A stretch of 41,798 nt of DNA from NCBI RefSeq assembly GCF_047638075.1, contig NZ_JBLJBV010000048.1, positions 1-41,798 of the forward strand, written 5' to 3'. Shown in pieces: positions 33,962 to 41,798 of the stretch. Under the pieces are notes generated by a model. It saw only the letters and a list, made by a program, of their open reading frames with translations, ran no database searches and had not been told where the DNA came from. The position numbers and the translations under genes are program-made. Origin of the DNA: UBA6197 sp047638075. GTDB lineage: Bacteria > Pseudomonadota > Alphaproteobacteria > Rhodobacterales > Rhodobacteraceae. How positions within the stretch are numbered: position 1 is the stretch's first letter; each line of letters opens with the position of its first letter.

Positions 33962-36127
33962 CTATTCAAGGCTATGGGCAAGCTTTGGTACATCTTTCGC
34001 GCCTGCGGAACCACGCCCGGAAAGTGACGGGTTTTCCATGAAGAACCGATGGCAATTGAAATAATCCGACTTGCCGTCGGGCATGTGCCGGATGAATTTG
34101 CCGCCGGGTTGCAAGATCCAGCTTTGTGCCTCATCGGCCATGTTGGCGGCCATGATCTGACTGACGATCTGTGCTTTTACCGTATCATTCCTGGCCTCGA
34201 CCAGAGTTTCCACGCGCCGATTCAGATTGCGACCCATCCAATCGGCCGATGAAAAGAACACCCGTGCCTTTTTGGCAGGCAAGCCGTGGCCATTGCCAAA
34301 GCACACGATCCGGCTGTGCTCCAAAAACCGACCGACGATGGATTTTACCCGAATGTTTTCGCTTAACCCATTGATTCCTGGTCGTAATCCACAGATACCC
34401 CGGACGATCAGGCTGATTTTTACCCCTGCTTTTGACGCTGCATATAACGCGTCGATTACTTCCGGGTCGATCAGGCTGTTCATCTTGGCCCAGATTTCCG
34501 CAGGGCGACCTGCGCTGGCAAACTCGGCTTCTCGGCTGATCAGTTCTAGAAGGCGGGGTTTTAGCGTAATGGGAGAAATGGCTATGTTTTCAAGCCCTTC
34601 GGGCTGAACATAGCCCGATAGATAGTTGAACACCTTGGTCGCATCCCGGCCCAAGGCCGCATCGCAGGTAAAAAACGACAAATCGGTATAAATGCGCGCG
34701 GTAATGGGGTGGTAATTGCCGGTTCCGTAATGGGTATAGGTGACCAGCGTGTCCCCTTCGCGGCGCACCACGGTGCTGATTTTCGCGTGGGTCTTGTAGT
34801 TGATAAATCCGTAAACCACATGCGCGCCTGACCGCTCCAGCCGCCGCGATTGGCGAATATTGGCGGCCTCGTCAAAGCGGGCTTTCAATTCAACCAAGGC
34901 AGTTACGGATTTACCGGCCTCGGCGGCTTCGCAAAGGGCGCTGACAATCGGGCTGTCGCGCGACGTGCGATAGAGCGTTTGTTTTATGGCCAGGACGTTC
35001 GGGTCTGCGGCCGCCTGCGTCAAAAACCTGATCACCATGTCAAACGTTTCATAGGGGTGATGCAACAGCATGTCTTTTTGACGGATCGCGGCGAACATAT
35101 CGCCATGATGGTCCTGCACCCGTTCGGGAACGCGCGGCGTGAAACTGGGCCAGAGCATCTCGGGGCGATCACCCAAGACCAGTTCCTTTAGGTCCGCAAT
35201 ACCCAGCAACCCTTTTACTTCAACCACTTCGTCGGGGTTGACGCCCAGTTCATCCATGACCAGGGCGCGCAACCCTTCGGGGGCGCCAGCGGTGATTTTC
35301 ATGCGGATGACCTGCCCGCGGCGCCGCCGTTTCAGCGCCGTTTCAAATTCGCGGACAAGGTCTTCGGCCTCATCTTCAACCTCAAGATCGCTATCGCGCA
35401 GCACCCGGAAGGCACAGTGCCCGGTATCGCGGTAGCCCGGAAACAGGGACGAAAGATGAAGTAAAAGCAGCTCTTCCAAGGGCAAAAACCGCGCCTTGCC
35501 GGGTAGGCGTACGAAACGATCAATCTGTTGCGGGATCGGTAGCAAGGCTTGCAGCCGGCGGCCATCGGTTTCGCGTTGCAACTGAAGCGCAAGGCAGAAC
35601 CCAAGATTGGGAATAAAGGGAAACGGGTGGGCCGGATCAATAGCCAATGGGGAAAGCACTGGGAATACTTTGTTGAGAAAGTGCTCTTTCAGGTAGGTTT
35701 CGTCGCGCTTTGTCAGCTTTGAACGTGTCAAAAGAACTATTCCGTTTGCCTCCATCTCGCGCTTGATCTTGTTCCAGCAGACCTGTTGGGTGCCAATCAG
35801 AAGGCGGGCATCAGCGTTGATCAGGACCAGTTGTTCGGCAGGCGATAACCCGTCATGCGACGGCGTCACGTTGCCCTCGCGGACCAGCTCGCGCAGGCCG
35901 GCCACGCGAACGGTATAAAATTCGTCAAGGTTGGTGGCCGAGATTGATAAAAAGCGTAGTCGTTCCAGCAGCGGCACGCGCGGATTTTTGGCCTCGTCCA
36001 GAACCCGCCAGTTAAAGGCAAGCCACGATAATTCGCGGTTGAAAAACCGCGACGGGCCCAAGATGACCTCGGGGGGCATTTCGACCGGGGCGGGGTAGGG
36101 CGTCTTTAGGAAATCAGCCTGTGTCAT
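33962..36127 (-). CDS. ppk: Polyphosphate kinase 1
   Basis: A 721-residue PPK1, which builds polyphosphate from ATP with a phospho-histidine intermediate. The N-terminal RFFNRELSWLAFNWRVLDEA is a clear family mark, followed by LRFLSISATNLDEFYTVRVA. The two phospholipase-D-like halves contain VVYGFINYKTHAKISTVVRR, with the probable catalytic His, then YTHYGTGNYHPITARIYTD, and later RVFFSSADWMGRNLNRRVE. The length is typical. The first residues MTQADFLKTPYPAPVEMPPE are variable. It is probably co-transcribed with ppx; hdaA and the PerM-like gene lie upstream on the same strand, 51 bases away. Confidence 0.97.
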   Translation of the reverse strand: MTQADFLKTPYPAPVEMPPEVILGPSRFFNRELSWLAFNWRVLDEAKNPRVPLLERLRFLSISATNLDEFYTVRVAGLRELVREGNVTPSHDGLSPAEQLVLINADARLLIGTQQVCWNKIKREMEANGIVLLTRSKLTKRDETYLKEHFLNKVFPVLSPLAIDPAHPFPFIPNLGFCLALQLQRETDGRRLQALLPIPQQIDRFVRLPGKARFLPLEELLLLHLSSLFPGYRDTGHCAFRVLRDSDLEVEDEAEDLVREFETALKRRRRGQVIRMKITAGAPEGLRALVMDELGVNPDEVVEVKGLLGIADLKELVLGDRPEMLWPSFTPRVPERVQDHHGDMFAAIRQKDMLLHHPYETFDMVIRFLTQAAADPNVLAIKQTLYRTSRDSPIVSALCEAAEAGKSVTALVELKARFDEAANIRQSRRLERSGAHVVYGFINYKTHAKISTVVRREGDTLVTYTHYGTGNYHPITARIYTDLSFFTCDAALGRDATKVFNYLSGYVQPEGLENIAISPITLKPRLLELISREAEFASAGRPAEIWAKMNSLIDPEVIDALYAASKAGVKISLIVRGICGLRPGINGLSENIRVKSIVGRFLEHSRIVCFGNGHGLPAKKARVFFSSADWMGRNLNRRVETLVEARNDTVKAQIVSQIMAANMADEAQSWILQPGGKFIRHMPDGKSDYFNCHRFFMENPSLSGRGSAGAKDVPKLAHSLE

Positions 36128-36178
36128 GATGCGCTTATGAGTTGGTTTGATAGCCGGGGCTACACCACCTTGCGGCGC

Positions 36179-36853
36179 TCAGGGCAGAGTGTCCAGCACT
36201 TCGGCGGCCAAAACGCGGGTTACGGGCGCCCCCTTTTGCAGTGCCTTTGCATCCAGCGCAGCGACAATCTGGCGTGCGGTGGCAAATGATCGGTCGATGC
36301 GGGTTACCAGCCAGGGAATAAGGGTAGGCGTCACCGCGATTTGACGGTCGGCAAAAAGTTTGACCAGCACAGCCGCCAGAAGTGCATCGTCGGGCGGGTC
36401 CAGCCGCACTGTGGCAGCCGCCTGCATCCGGCTGGAAAGATCGGGCAGGCTTAGCGCCCAGTCGCGCGGTGGGGTTTGCGCCGTAACCAGCAATAGCCCC
36501 GCGTCGGCGCCCAAAAGATTGTGCAGGTGAAACAGGGCCGCCTCGGCCTGTGGCAGGCCGCCGATCTGATGCGCATCCTCGACCACAACGGCGCGCGCAG
36601 AGGCCAGTTGTGGCGCCGTGTCCGCCCTAAGCTCTGCAGCCCGTACCAGAGATGCGCCATGGGTATCGGCCCAAATCTGCGCCAAATGGCTTTTGCCCGC
36701 GCCCTCTGGGCCGATCAACACCAGTTTGCCCAATGGCCAGGTTTCCGGTGCATCCAGCGTTGCCAGTGCCAGCGCATTCGAGGGCGCGATAAAGAAGTCT
36801 TCGCGCCCCTGCGCCGCGCGCAAAGGCAAGTCGAAGGTCAGTTGATATTCCAC
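36179..36853 (-). CDS. hdaA: DnaA-related regulatory protein HdaA
   Basis: A 224-residue AAA+ protein like the ATPase part of DnaA without its DNA-binding domain. QLTFDLP close to the N-terminus looks like a sliding-clamp binding motif, as in Hda. Walker A is GPEGAGKSHLAQIWAD, Walker B AVVVEDAHQIGG, and the sensor-2 region FATARQIVAALDAKAL. Hda/HdaA acts with the clamp to make DnaA hydrolyse its ATP after initiation. The start is a GTG (36851-36853) directly after the TGA of the upstream permease gene, so translation is coupled; no ATG fits the conserved N-terminus. DnaA itself is excluded by length. Confidence 0.88.
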   Translation of the reverse strand: MEYQLTFDLPLRAAQGREDFFIAPSNALALATLDAPETWPLGKLVLIGPEGAGKSHLAQIWADTHGASLVRAAELRADTAPQLASARAVVVEDAHQIGGLPQAEAALFHLHNLLGADAGLLLVTAQTPPRDWALSLPDLSSRMQAAATVRLDPPDDALLAAVLVKLFADRQIAVTPTLIPWLVTRIDRSFATARQIVAALDAKALQKGAPVTRVLAAEVLDTLP

Positions 36854-37945
36854 TCAGTCCGTGTCCTTTTGCGCCTGTTGGCTGATGGTTGGATGGTCAA
36901 GCCCCTGATAAAGCATGCTATTTAGATAGCGTGCCGTGCTAAAGCGGATCAATACCCCAATCACTGCGGCTACCGGCACCGCCACCAACATCCCTACAAA
37001 CCCGAACAGCGTGCCAAAGGCCGATAGCGCAAAGATCAGCCACAGCGGATGCAACCCGACCGAGTTTCCGACCAGACGTGGGGTAATCACATTCCCCTCT
37101 AAAAACTGGCCCAACCCAAAAATACCGACAACCAACCCGATATTCAACCATTCACCCCAAAACTGAAATAATGCCAAACCGATCGCCAACGCCCCGCCGA
37201 TCAGCGCCCCGACGTAGGGAATGAAGGTGATCGCCCCCGCAACAGCCCCGACGATCAGCCCGAATTGCAGCCCCGCCAGCATCAGCGTGACCGAATAAAA
37301 CACCCCCATCGCAAGACAGACTGACACCTGGCCGCGCACAAAAGCCGATAGCACGCGGTCAATATCGCCGGCAATCTGGCGGACAACCGGCGCGTGGTCA
37401 CGCGGCAGCAGCCCATTGGTTTTTGCGACGATCCGGTCCCAATCCAGCAGCATGTAAAACGCTACCACCGGCACCACGACGACGAACACCACCGCGTTCA
37501 CCACCCCGATTGCAGAAGACAAGACCCCGCTGACCAGCTCTCCACCGCGCGCCTTCACCGCTTCGCCCAAACTCAAAAGCGTATCGCGCAGAACCGAGCC
37601 GTCCTCCATGATCGAGGGAAACTTTGAGGTCAAGAAACCCTGTAATCGGTGTGCAATCTCAGGGGTGATGGCAATCAACTGTGAAAGCTGGCGCGCGAGG
37701 CTTGGCAGGATCAGTAGCGCCGCCACCACAAAGACCAGCACCGCGACCAGCGCGATCAGCGTGGTGGCCATGACCCGGCTTAGCCCGGCGCGTTCCAGCC
37801 GGTCGGCAATCGGGTCCATGAAATAGGCTATGGCACCGCCTACCAGAAAAGGCAGGATCACATCGCCAAGGCCCCACAACAGAATAAAGAACACCGCCAG
37901 CGCGATGCCCCAGTATGTTGCCTGATGCCGCACCGGCAATGCCAT
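36854..37945 (-). CDS. PerM / AI-2E family membrane protein
   Basis: A 363-residue polytopic inner-membrane protein with about eight helices. LWGLGDVILPFLVGGAIAYF and DPIADRLERAGLSR at the front, VVPVVAFYMLLDWDRI in the middle, GAITFIPYVGALIGGALAIG and LEGNVITPRLVGNSVGLHPL near the end are signatures of the AI-2E/PerM family. Members export various small molecules or ions; AI-2 export is proven only for a few, so the name should not be read as a function. The start at 37945 (MALPVRHQATYWGIAL) follows GGGGGCGGTTTC; the upstream open frame overlaps the proS leader. hdaA begins immediately after its stop, a pairing seen in related genomes as I recall. Confidence 0.88.
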   Translation of the reverse strand: MALPVRHQATYWGIALAVFFILLWGLGDVILPFLVGGAIAYFMDPIADRLERAGLSRVMATTLIALVAVLVFVVAALLILPSLARQLSQLIAITPEIAHRLQGFLTSKFPSIMEDGSVLRDTLLSLGEAVKARGGELVSGVLSSAIGVVNAVVFVVVVPVVAFYMLLDWDRIVAKTNGLLPRDHAPVVRQIAGDIDRVLSAFVRGQVSVCLAMGVFYSVTLMLAGLQFGLIVGAVAGAITFIPYVGALIGGALAIGLALFQFWGEWLNIGLVVGIFGLGQFLEGNVITPRLVGNSVGLHPLWLIFALSAFGTLFGFVGMLVAVPVAAVIGVLIRFSTARYLNSMLYQGLDHPTISQQAQKDTD

Positions 37946-38089
37946 GAAACCGCCCCCGAAAATCTGCCGCGACTTTGCCCCAGTGCGGCCCGCGTTGCAA
38001 GCCGCTGTCCCAATGCAGGGGTGCCGCAACCCTTGCCTGCCAGATTTGTATCGCATAGACGAAAGACAAGCTTTTTGCATGAGGTTCCG

Positions 38090-39427
38090 ATGCGCCTGTC
38101 CCGCTATTTTCTGCCCGTTCTAAAGGAAAACCCCGCCGAGGCACAGATTGTCAGCCACCGGCTGATGCTGCGCGCGGGGATGATCAAGCAACAGGCCGCC
38201 GGAATTTATTCCTGGCTGCCGCTGGGGTTTCGTGTGCTTAAACGGATCGAGCAGATCGTGCACGAAGAACAGGTCCGCGCGGGGCACATCCCGCTTTTGA
38301 TGCCGACGCTGCAATCGGCGGATCTGTGGCGCGAAAGCGGGCGTTATGATGACTATGGGCAGGAAATGCTACGCATCAAGGACCGCCAGGACCGCGACCT
38401 GCTTTATGGTCCGACCAATGAGGAAATGATCACCGACATTTTTCGCAGCCATATCAGCAGCTACAAAGACCTGCCGCTGACGCTTTATCACATCCAGTGG
38501 AAGTTCCGTGATGAGATGCGCCCCCGGTTTGGCGTCATGCGGGGCCGCGAATTCCTGATGAAGGACGGCTATAATTTTGACCTGACGCGCGAAGACGCGC
38601 TGCACGCCTATAACCGCCATCTGGTCAGCTATCTGCGCACCTATGAGCGCATGGGCCTGCAAGCCATTCCGATGCGCGCCGACAGTGGCCCGATCGGTGG
38701 CGAGAATACGCATGAGTTTCTGGTATTGGCTGATACCGGCGAATCCGAAGTGTTCTATGACAGCGCCGTGACCGATATCCGCCTTGGCGCGCGTGACATC
38801 GACTATGATGACAAGGCGCAATGCCAGGCCGTGATGGAGGAATTTACCGCCCGTTACGCCCGCACCGACGAAACCCACGATGAGGCCGTCTTCAACCAGA
38901 TCCCCGAAGAACGCCGCCGTTCGGCCCGCGGTATCGAGGTGGGGCAGATCTTTTACTTTGGCACCAAATACTCCGAGGCGATGGGGGCCAACGTTGTCAC
39001 CCCCGATGGTAGTAGGGTGCCGGTTGAAATGGGTAGCCACGGGATTGGCGTTTCGCGCCTGCTGGGCGCGATCATTGAGGCCAGCCACGACGATAAAGGG
39101 ATCATCTGGCCCGAGGGTGTGACCCCGTTCCCCTGTGGGATTGTCAACCTAAAGCAAGGCGATGCGGGCACCGATGCGGCCTGCGACAGCCTATATAAGG
39201 CGCTGGTCAAAGCCGGGTTGGAGCCGCTTTACGATGATCGCGACGAACGTGCCGGGGCAAAGTTCGCGACGATGGATCTGATCGGCCTGCCGTGGCGCAT
39301 CACGGTCGGGCCGCGCGGTCTGGCCAATGGCGTGGTTGAACTGACCTCGCGTCGCACCGGAATCAGCGAAGAAATGACCGCCGATGCCGCCGTTGCCCGC
39401 GTGGCCGAAATCTACGCAACCGTCTGA
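38090..39427 (+). CDS. proS: Prolyl-tRNA synthetase, short alphaproteobacterial type
   Basis: A 445-residue class II aminoacyl-tRNA synthetase. MRLSRYFLPVLKENPAEAQI is the typical start; motif 2 is KFRDEMRPRFGVMRGREFLM and motif 3 includes GIGVSRLLGAIIEA; the C-terminal anticodon domain has GLEPLYDDRDERAGAKFATM. The ATG at 38090 has GAGG five bases upstream; the open frame to 37925 is not conserved. The enzyme is about 130 residues shorter than E. coli ProS because the editing domain between motifs 2 and 3 is absent, as is common in alphaproteobacteria, so mischarged Ala-tRNA(Pro) must be cleared by a separate protein. It is divergent from the PerM-like gene. Confidence 0.96.
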   Translation: MRLSRYFLPVLKENPAEAQIVSHRLMLRAGMIKQQAAGIYSWLPLGFRVLKRIEQIVHEEQVRAGHIPLLMPTLQSADLWRESGRYDDYGQEMLRIKDRQDRDLLYGPTNEEMITDIFRSHISSYKDLPLTLYHIQWKFRDEMRPRFGVMRGREFLMKDGYNFDLTREDALHAYNRHLVSYLRTYERMGLQAIPMRADSGPIGGENTHEFLVLADTGESEVFYDSAVTDIRLGARDIDYDDKAQCQAVMEEFTARYARTDETHDEAVFNQIPEERRRSARGIEVGQIFYFGTKYSEAMGANVVTPDGSRVPVEMGSHGIGVSRLLGAIIEASHDDKGIIWPEGVTPFPCGIVNLKQGDAGTDAACDSLYKALVKAGLEPLYDDRDERAGAKFATMDLIGLPWRITVGPRGLANGVVELTSRRTGISEEMTADAAVARVAEIYATV

Positions 39428-39568
39428 TACGGCCGATCTTTGTTTTGGGGCGGGGGCTTTCGGTATTGTTTGGCCTTTTCGGGGCAAAGCTAAATTGTCA
39501 GGTATTGACTTGCATCCGCCCACGACCTTGTGCAAAACGGCGTCATGATGCGTGACAGGGCTGGCGCT

Positions 39569-40720
39569 ATGGGCATGAAAACAGTCATTCTGACGCTGCT
39601 GGGCCTTGGCCTGGCACAGCCCATGGGCGCCGAAACCGCCACACCCTATGACACGCTGGAAGCCTGGGGCGAGGCGCTGTTTTTTGACACCAACCTCTCG
39701 GCCAACCGCACCCAAGCCTGTGCGACCTGCCATTCGCCGGACTTCGCCTTTACCGATCCGCGCGAAACTGCTGCCGGGCGGGCGGTGTCATTGGGCGATG
39801 ACGGGGTGTCGCTGGGGGATCGCAATGCGCCAACGGCGGCCTACGCCCGCTTTTCACCGCCGTTTCAGCAAGGTGAGAATAGCCAATGGAAAGGCGGTCA
39901 GTTCCATGATGGCCGCGCCGGAGGCCTTGCTGATCAGGCCAAGGGCCCGCCCCTGAACCCGATCGAGATGGGCATGGCAACCGCCGCTGATGTGGCCGCT
40001 CGTCTGGCCGAAAACCCCCGTTACGCGGCTACGCTGACCGCGCTTACAGGCGCAGATGCAGTGGCCGACCCGGAGGAAATGTTCAACGTCGCAGCCGACG
40101 CTATCGCCGCGTTTGAGGCAACCCCGGAATTCGCGCCGTTCAGCAGTAAATACGACCGATTTTTGCGTGGAGAAATCAAGTTAAGCGATCAAGAAGAGCT
40201 GGGCCGCGTTCTGTTCTTTTCGCAGCAGTTTACCAATTGCAACATTTGTCACCAGTTGAACGCGGCTCCTCTGGCTTTGGAAGAGACGTTTTCGAACTAT
40301 GAATATCATAACATCGGCACCCCGCCGAACCTTGCCGCGCGTGCCCTGAACGGTGTTGCGCCCGGCCATATCGACCACGGCCTGCTTGATAATCCCGCCA
40401 TCACCGACCCGGCCCAAGACGGCAAGTTCAAGGTGCCCACGCTACGCAACGTTGCCGTGACCGGCCCCTATATGCATAACGGCGTTTTTGCAGACCTGCG
40501 CACCGTGGTTTTGTTTTACAACAAATACAACTCGAGGCGGCCCGCGCGTCAGATCAACCCCGAAACAGGCAGCACCTGGGCCGCGCCCGAGGTGCCGGGT
40601 ACGTTGTCATTGACCGAACTTGAACACGGGCCCCCGCTGGATGACGCGCGCATCGACGCGCTGGTGGCGTTTCTTGAGACGCTGACCGACGCGCGATACG
40701 AGCCGCTTTTGACGGATTGA
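39569..40720 (+). CDS. MauG/CcpA-like dihaem c-type peroxidase
   Basis: A 383-residue exported dihaem protein. The N-terminus MKTVILTLLGLGLAQPMGAE is a signal peptide. Haem-binding motifs are CATCH (residues 51-55) and CNICH (224-228). GALFF-like EALFFDTNLSANRTQACATC, GGQFHDGRAGGLADQAKGP, FKVPTLRNVAVTGPYMHNGV and LVAFLETLTD are the family's signatures. Bacterial dihaem peroxidases remove H2O2 in the periplasm; MauG-type members instead oxidise protein residues. FHDGRA, where many have FWDGRA, is a small departure. No mau or other target gene is nearby, so peroxidase is the safer guess. The start at 39569 has AGGG 8 bases upstream; 39575 is nearly equal. Confidence 0.85.
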   Translation: MGMKTVILTLLGLGLAQPMGAETATPYDTLEAWGEALFFDTNLSANRTQACATCHSPDFAFTDPRETAAGRAVSLGDDGVSLGDRNAPTAAYARFSPPFQQGENSQWKGGQFHDGRAGGLADQAKGPPLNPIEMGMATAADVAARLAENPRYAATLTALTGADAVADPEEMFNVAADAIAAFEATPEFAPFSSKYDRFLRGEIKLSDQEELGRVLFFSQQFTNCNICHQLNAAPLALEETFSNYEYHNIGTPPNLAARALNGVAPGHIDHGLLDNPAITDPAQDGKFKVPTLRNVAVTGPYMHNGVFADLRTVVLFYNKYNSRRPARQINPETGSTWAAPEVPGTLSLTELEHGPPLDDARIDALVAFLETLTDARYEPLLTD

Positions 40721-40860
40721 CGCCCCACCAGAGCGCCTCAAGGGCTTGGGCCGGAAATAGCAAGCCAACCGGGACGCAAGCGTGATCGTTTTGCCGTTCG
40801 GCCACCCTTGACCTTTCCCATTACCCCGGCCAGTTTCGCCGCGACCTAAGGAAGAACCGT

Positions 40861-41798
40861 ATGGCCAGCCGCACCGCGCCGTTTTCACGCTTTGAGTTCA
40901 TGATCGCGTGGCGCTATCTGCGCGCGCGCCGCGCCGAGGGCGGGGTCTCGGTGATGACCTGGATCAGCCTGATCGGCATCACGTTGGGGGTGGCGGCGCT
41001 GATCGCCACGCTGGCGGTGCGGGCGGGCTTTCGGGCGGAATTTGTCGATACAATTCTGGGGTCAAATGCGCATGTCACCCTCTATTCGGCGGCGGCTCCT
41101 AATGAGGCGGGGCAGAACTCGGCCCTGATGACCGACTATGAGGCGCGTGCGGAACGCATTCGCGCTGTGGCCGGGGTCACACGGGCCGCGCCACTGATCC
41201 GGGGGCAGGCGATGCTGACCTTTGGTGATCGCTCGAACGTGGCCGAAGTTTATGGCATCTCGCTTGATGATCTGAAAACCATCCCGCGTGTGGCAAATCC
41301 GGAAACCGCACTGGGCGACCTTGGGCGTTTTGGCGAGGGTATCGCCATCGGGTCTGGTATCGCGCGCGAACTGGGCGTCAGTCTGGGCGACCGGGTTCGG
41401 GTGATTTCGCCCAACGGCGCGCGCACCGCCTTTGGCACCAGCCCGCGCGTCAATGCCTATGAGGTGGTCTATATCTTTACCGCCGGACGCTGGGACATTG
41501 ACCGTACCCGCGTCTATATGCCCTTCACCGAGGCGCAGAGCTATTTCAACCGCGAAGGTGGCGCCGATGAGATCGAAGTTTATGTCACCGATCCAGAACG
41601 CGTTGACGACTGGGCCGCGCCGCTGTTTCAGGCCGGGGGCGACGGCACGTTGCTGTGGACGTGGCGCGATAGTTCGGGCGGCTTTTTGCGCGCGCTGGAC
41701 ATTGAGGACAACGTGATGTTCGTGATCCTGTCGATCCTTGTTTTGATTGCGGCGATGAACATCACCTCGGGGTTGATCATGCTGGTCAAGAACAAGGG
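40861..41798 (+). CDS. lolC: Lipoprotein-releasing ABC transporter permease LolC/LolE (3' end outside window)
   Basis: The first 312 residues of a permease that extracts outer-membrane lipoproteins from the inner membrane. PFSRFEFMIAWRYLRARRAE is the typical cytoplasmic N-terminus, then the first membrane helix (WISLIGITLGVAALIATLAV), FRAEFVDTILGSNAHVTLYS and a periplasmic MacB-like domain with VAGVTRAAPLIRGQAML and GIAIGSGIARELGVSLGDRV. The second membrane helix begins at VMFVILSILVLIAAMNITS near the window edge, and the frame is still open at 41798. AAGGAAGAACCGT precedes the ATG. In relatives lolD follows; LolC and LolE cannot be told apart without the rest. Confidence 0.92.
   Translation, partial: MASRTAPFSRFEFMIAWRYLRARRAEGGVSVMTWISLIGITLGVAALIATLAVRAGFRAEFVDTILGSNAHVTLYSAAAPNEAGQNSALMTDYEARAERIRAVAGVTRAAPLIRGQAMLTFGDRSNVAEVYGISLDDLKTIPRVANPETALGDLGRFGEGIAIGSGIARELGVSLGDRVRVISPNGARTAFGTSPRVNAYEVVYIFTAGRWDIDRTRVYMPFTEAQSYFNREGGADEIEVYVTDPERVDDWAAPLFQAGGDGTLLWTWRDSSGGFLRALDIEDNVMFVILSILVLIAAMNITSGLIMLVKNK

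Overview
The window reads as a chromosomal segment of an alphaproteobacterium of the Rhodobacteraceae (Roseobacter/Rhodobacter type). The grounds are gene content and order (hisC-tyrC, an F1-only atpHAGDC operon, a pccB...pccA-mcm propionyl-CoA locus, a short ProS without the editing insert), GC-rich codon use, and a GC-rich intergenic motif (13120-13160) that I recall as common in this family. No CRISPR array, rRNA or tRNA gene was seen. Most of the segment is core genome; the only mobile-type trace is a decayed transposase-like gene at the left edge.

Layout. 1-860: remains of a zinc-ribbon transposase-like gene with frameshifts and a stop (minus strand). 979-3011: hisC and tyrC, overlapping by 4 bases, joining histidine and tyrosine/phenylalanine synthesis. 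3042-4623: a DUF2125 exported protein and a ChaC-type glutathione cyclotransferase, divergent. 4689-7466: a MotA/ExbB-like channel protein and a MotB/OmpA-like protein with a very long periplasmic coiled coil, probably an uncharacterised proton-driven envelope machine. 7511-9823: clpA without a neighbouring clpS. 10118-13108: a ClC chloride transporter, gloB, and a small SAM methyltransferase divergent from gloB. 13473-18312: atpHAGDC, the five F1 subunits, closed by a strong terminator at 18334.

18313-28806 is the most interesting part. A 536-base intergenic region holds a possible structured RNA and TTTGCAAA-type boxes like those of ScfR/PccR propionyl-CoA regulators. Then come pccB, four small genes (two of them lipoproteins) separated by hairpins, pccA with a probable TTG start, a GT-C-like membrane protein tightly coupled to pccA, a DUF4174 protein on the other strand, and methylmalonyl-CoA mutase with a 16-base palindrome in its leader. 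Together PccA/PccB and the mutase turn propionyl-CoA into succinyl-CoA; the epimerase and the regulator gene are not in the window.

28806-41798: nhaA; a TerB/DnaJ co-chaperone, an endonuclease/exonuclease/phosphatase-family protein and a small exported protein in a row; ppk-ppx (polyphosphate synthesis and breakdown); a PerM/AI-2E-family permease followed immediately by hdaA (replication-initiation control); then proS, a MauG-like dihaem peroxidase and the start of lolC (lipoprotein export), which runs off the right edge.

No wholly new multi-gene system can be proven from sequence alone. The best candidates for undescribed biology are the ExbB/MotA-OmpA coiled-coil pair, the structured atpC-pccB intergenic region, and the small exported proteins and GT-C protein embedded in the propionate locus.
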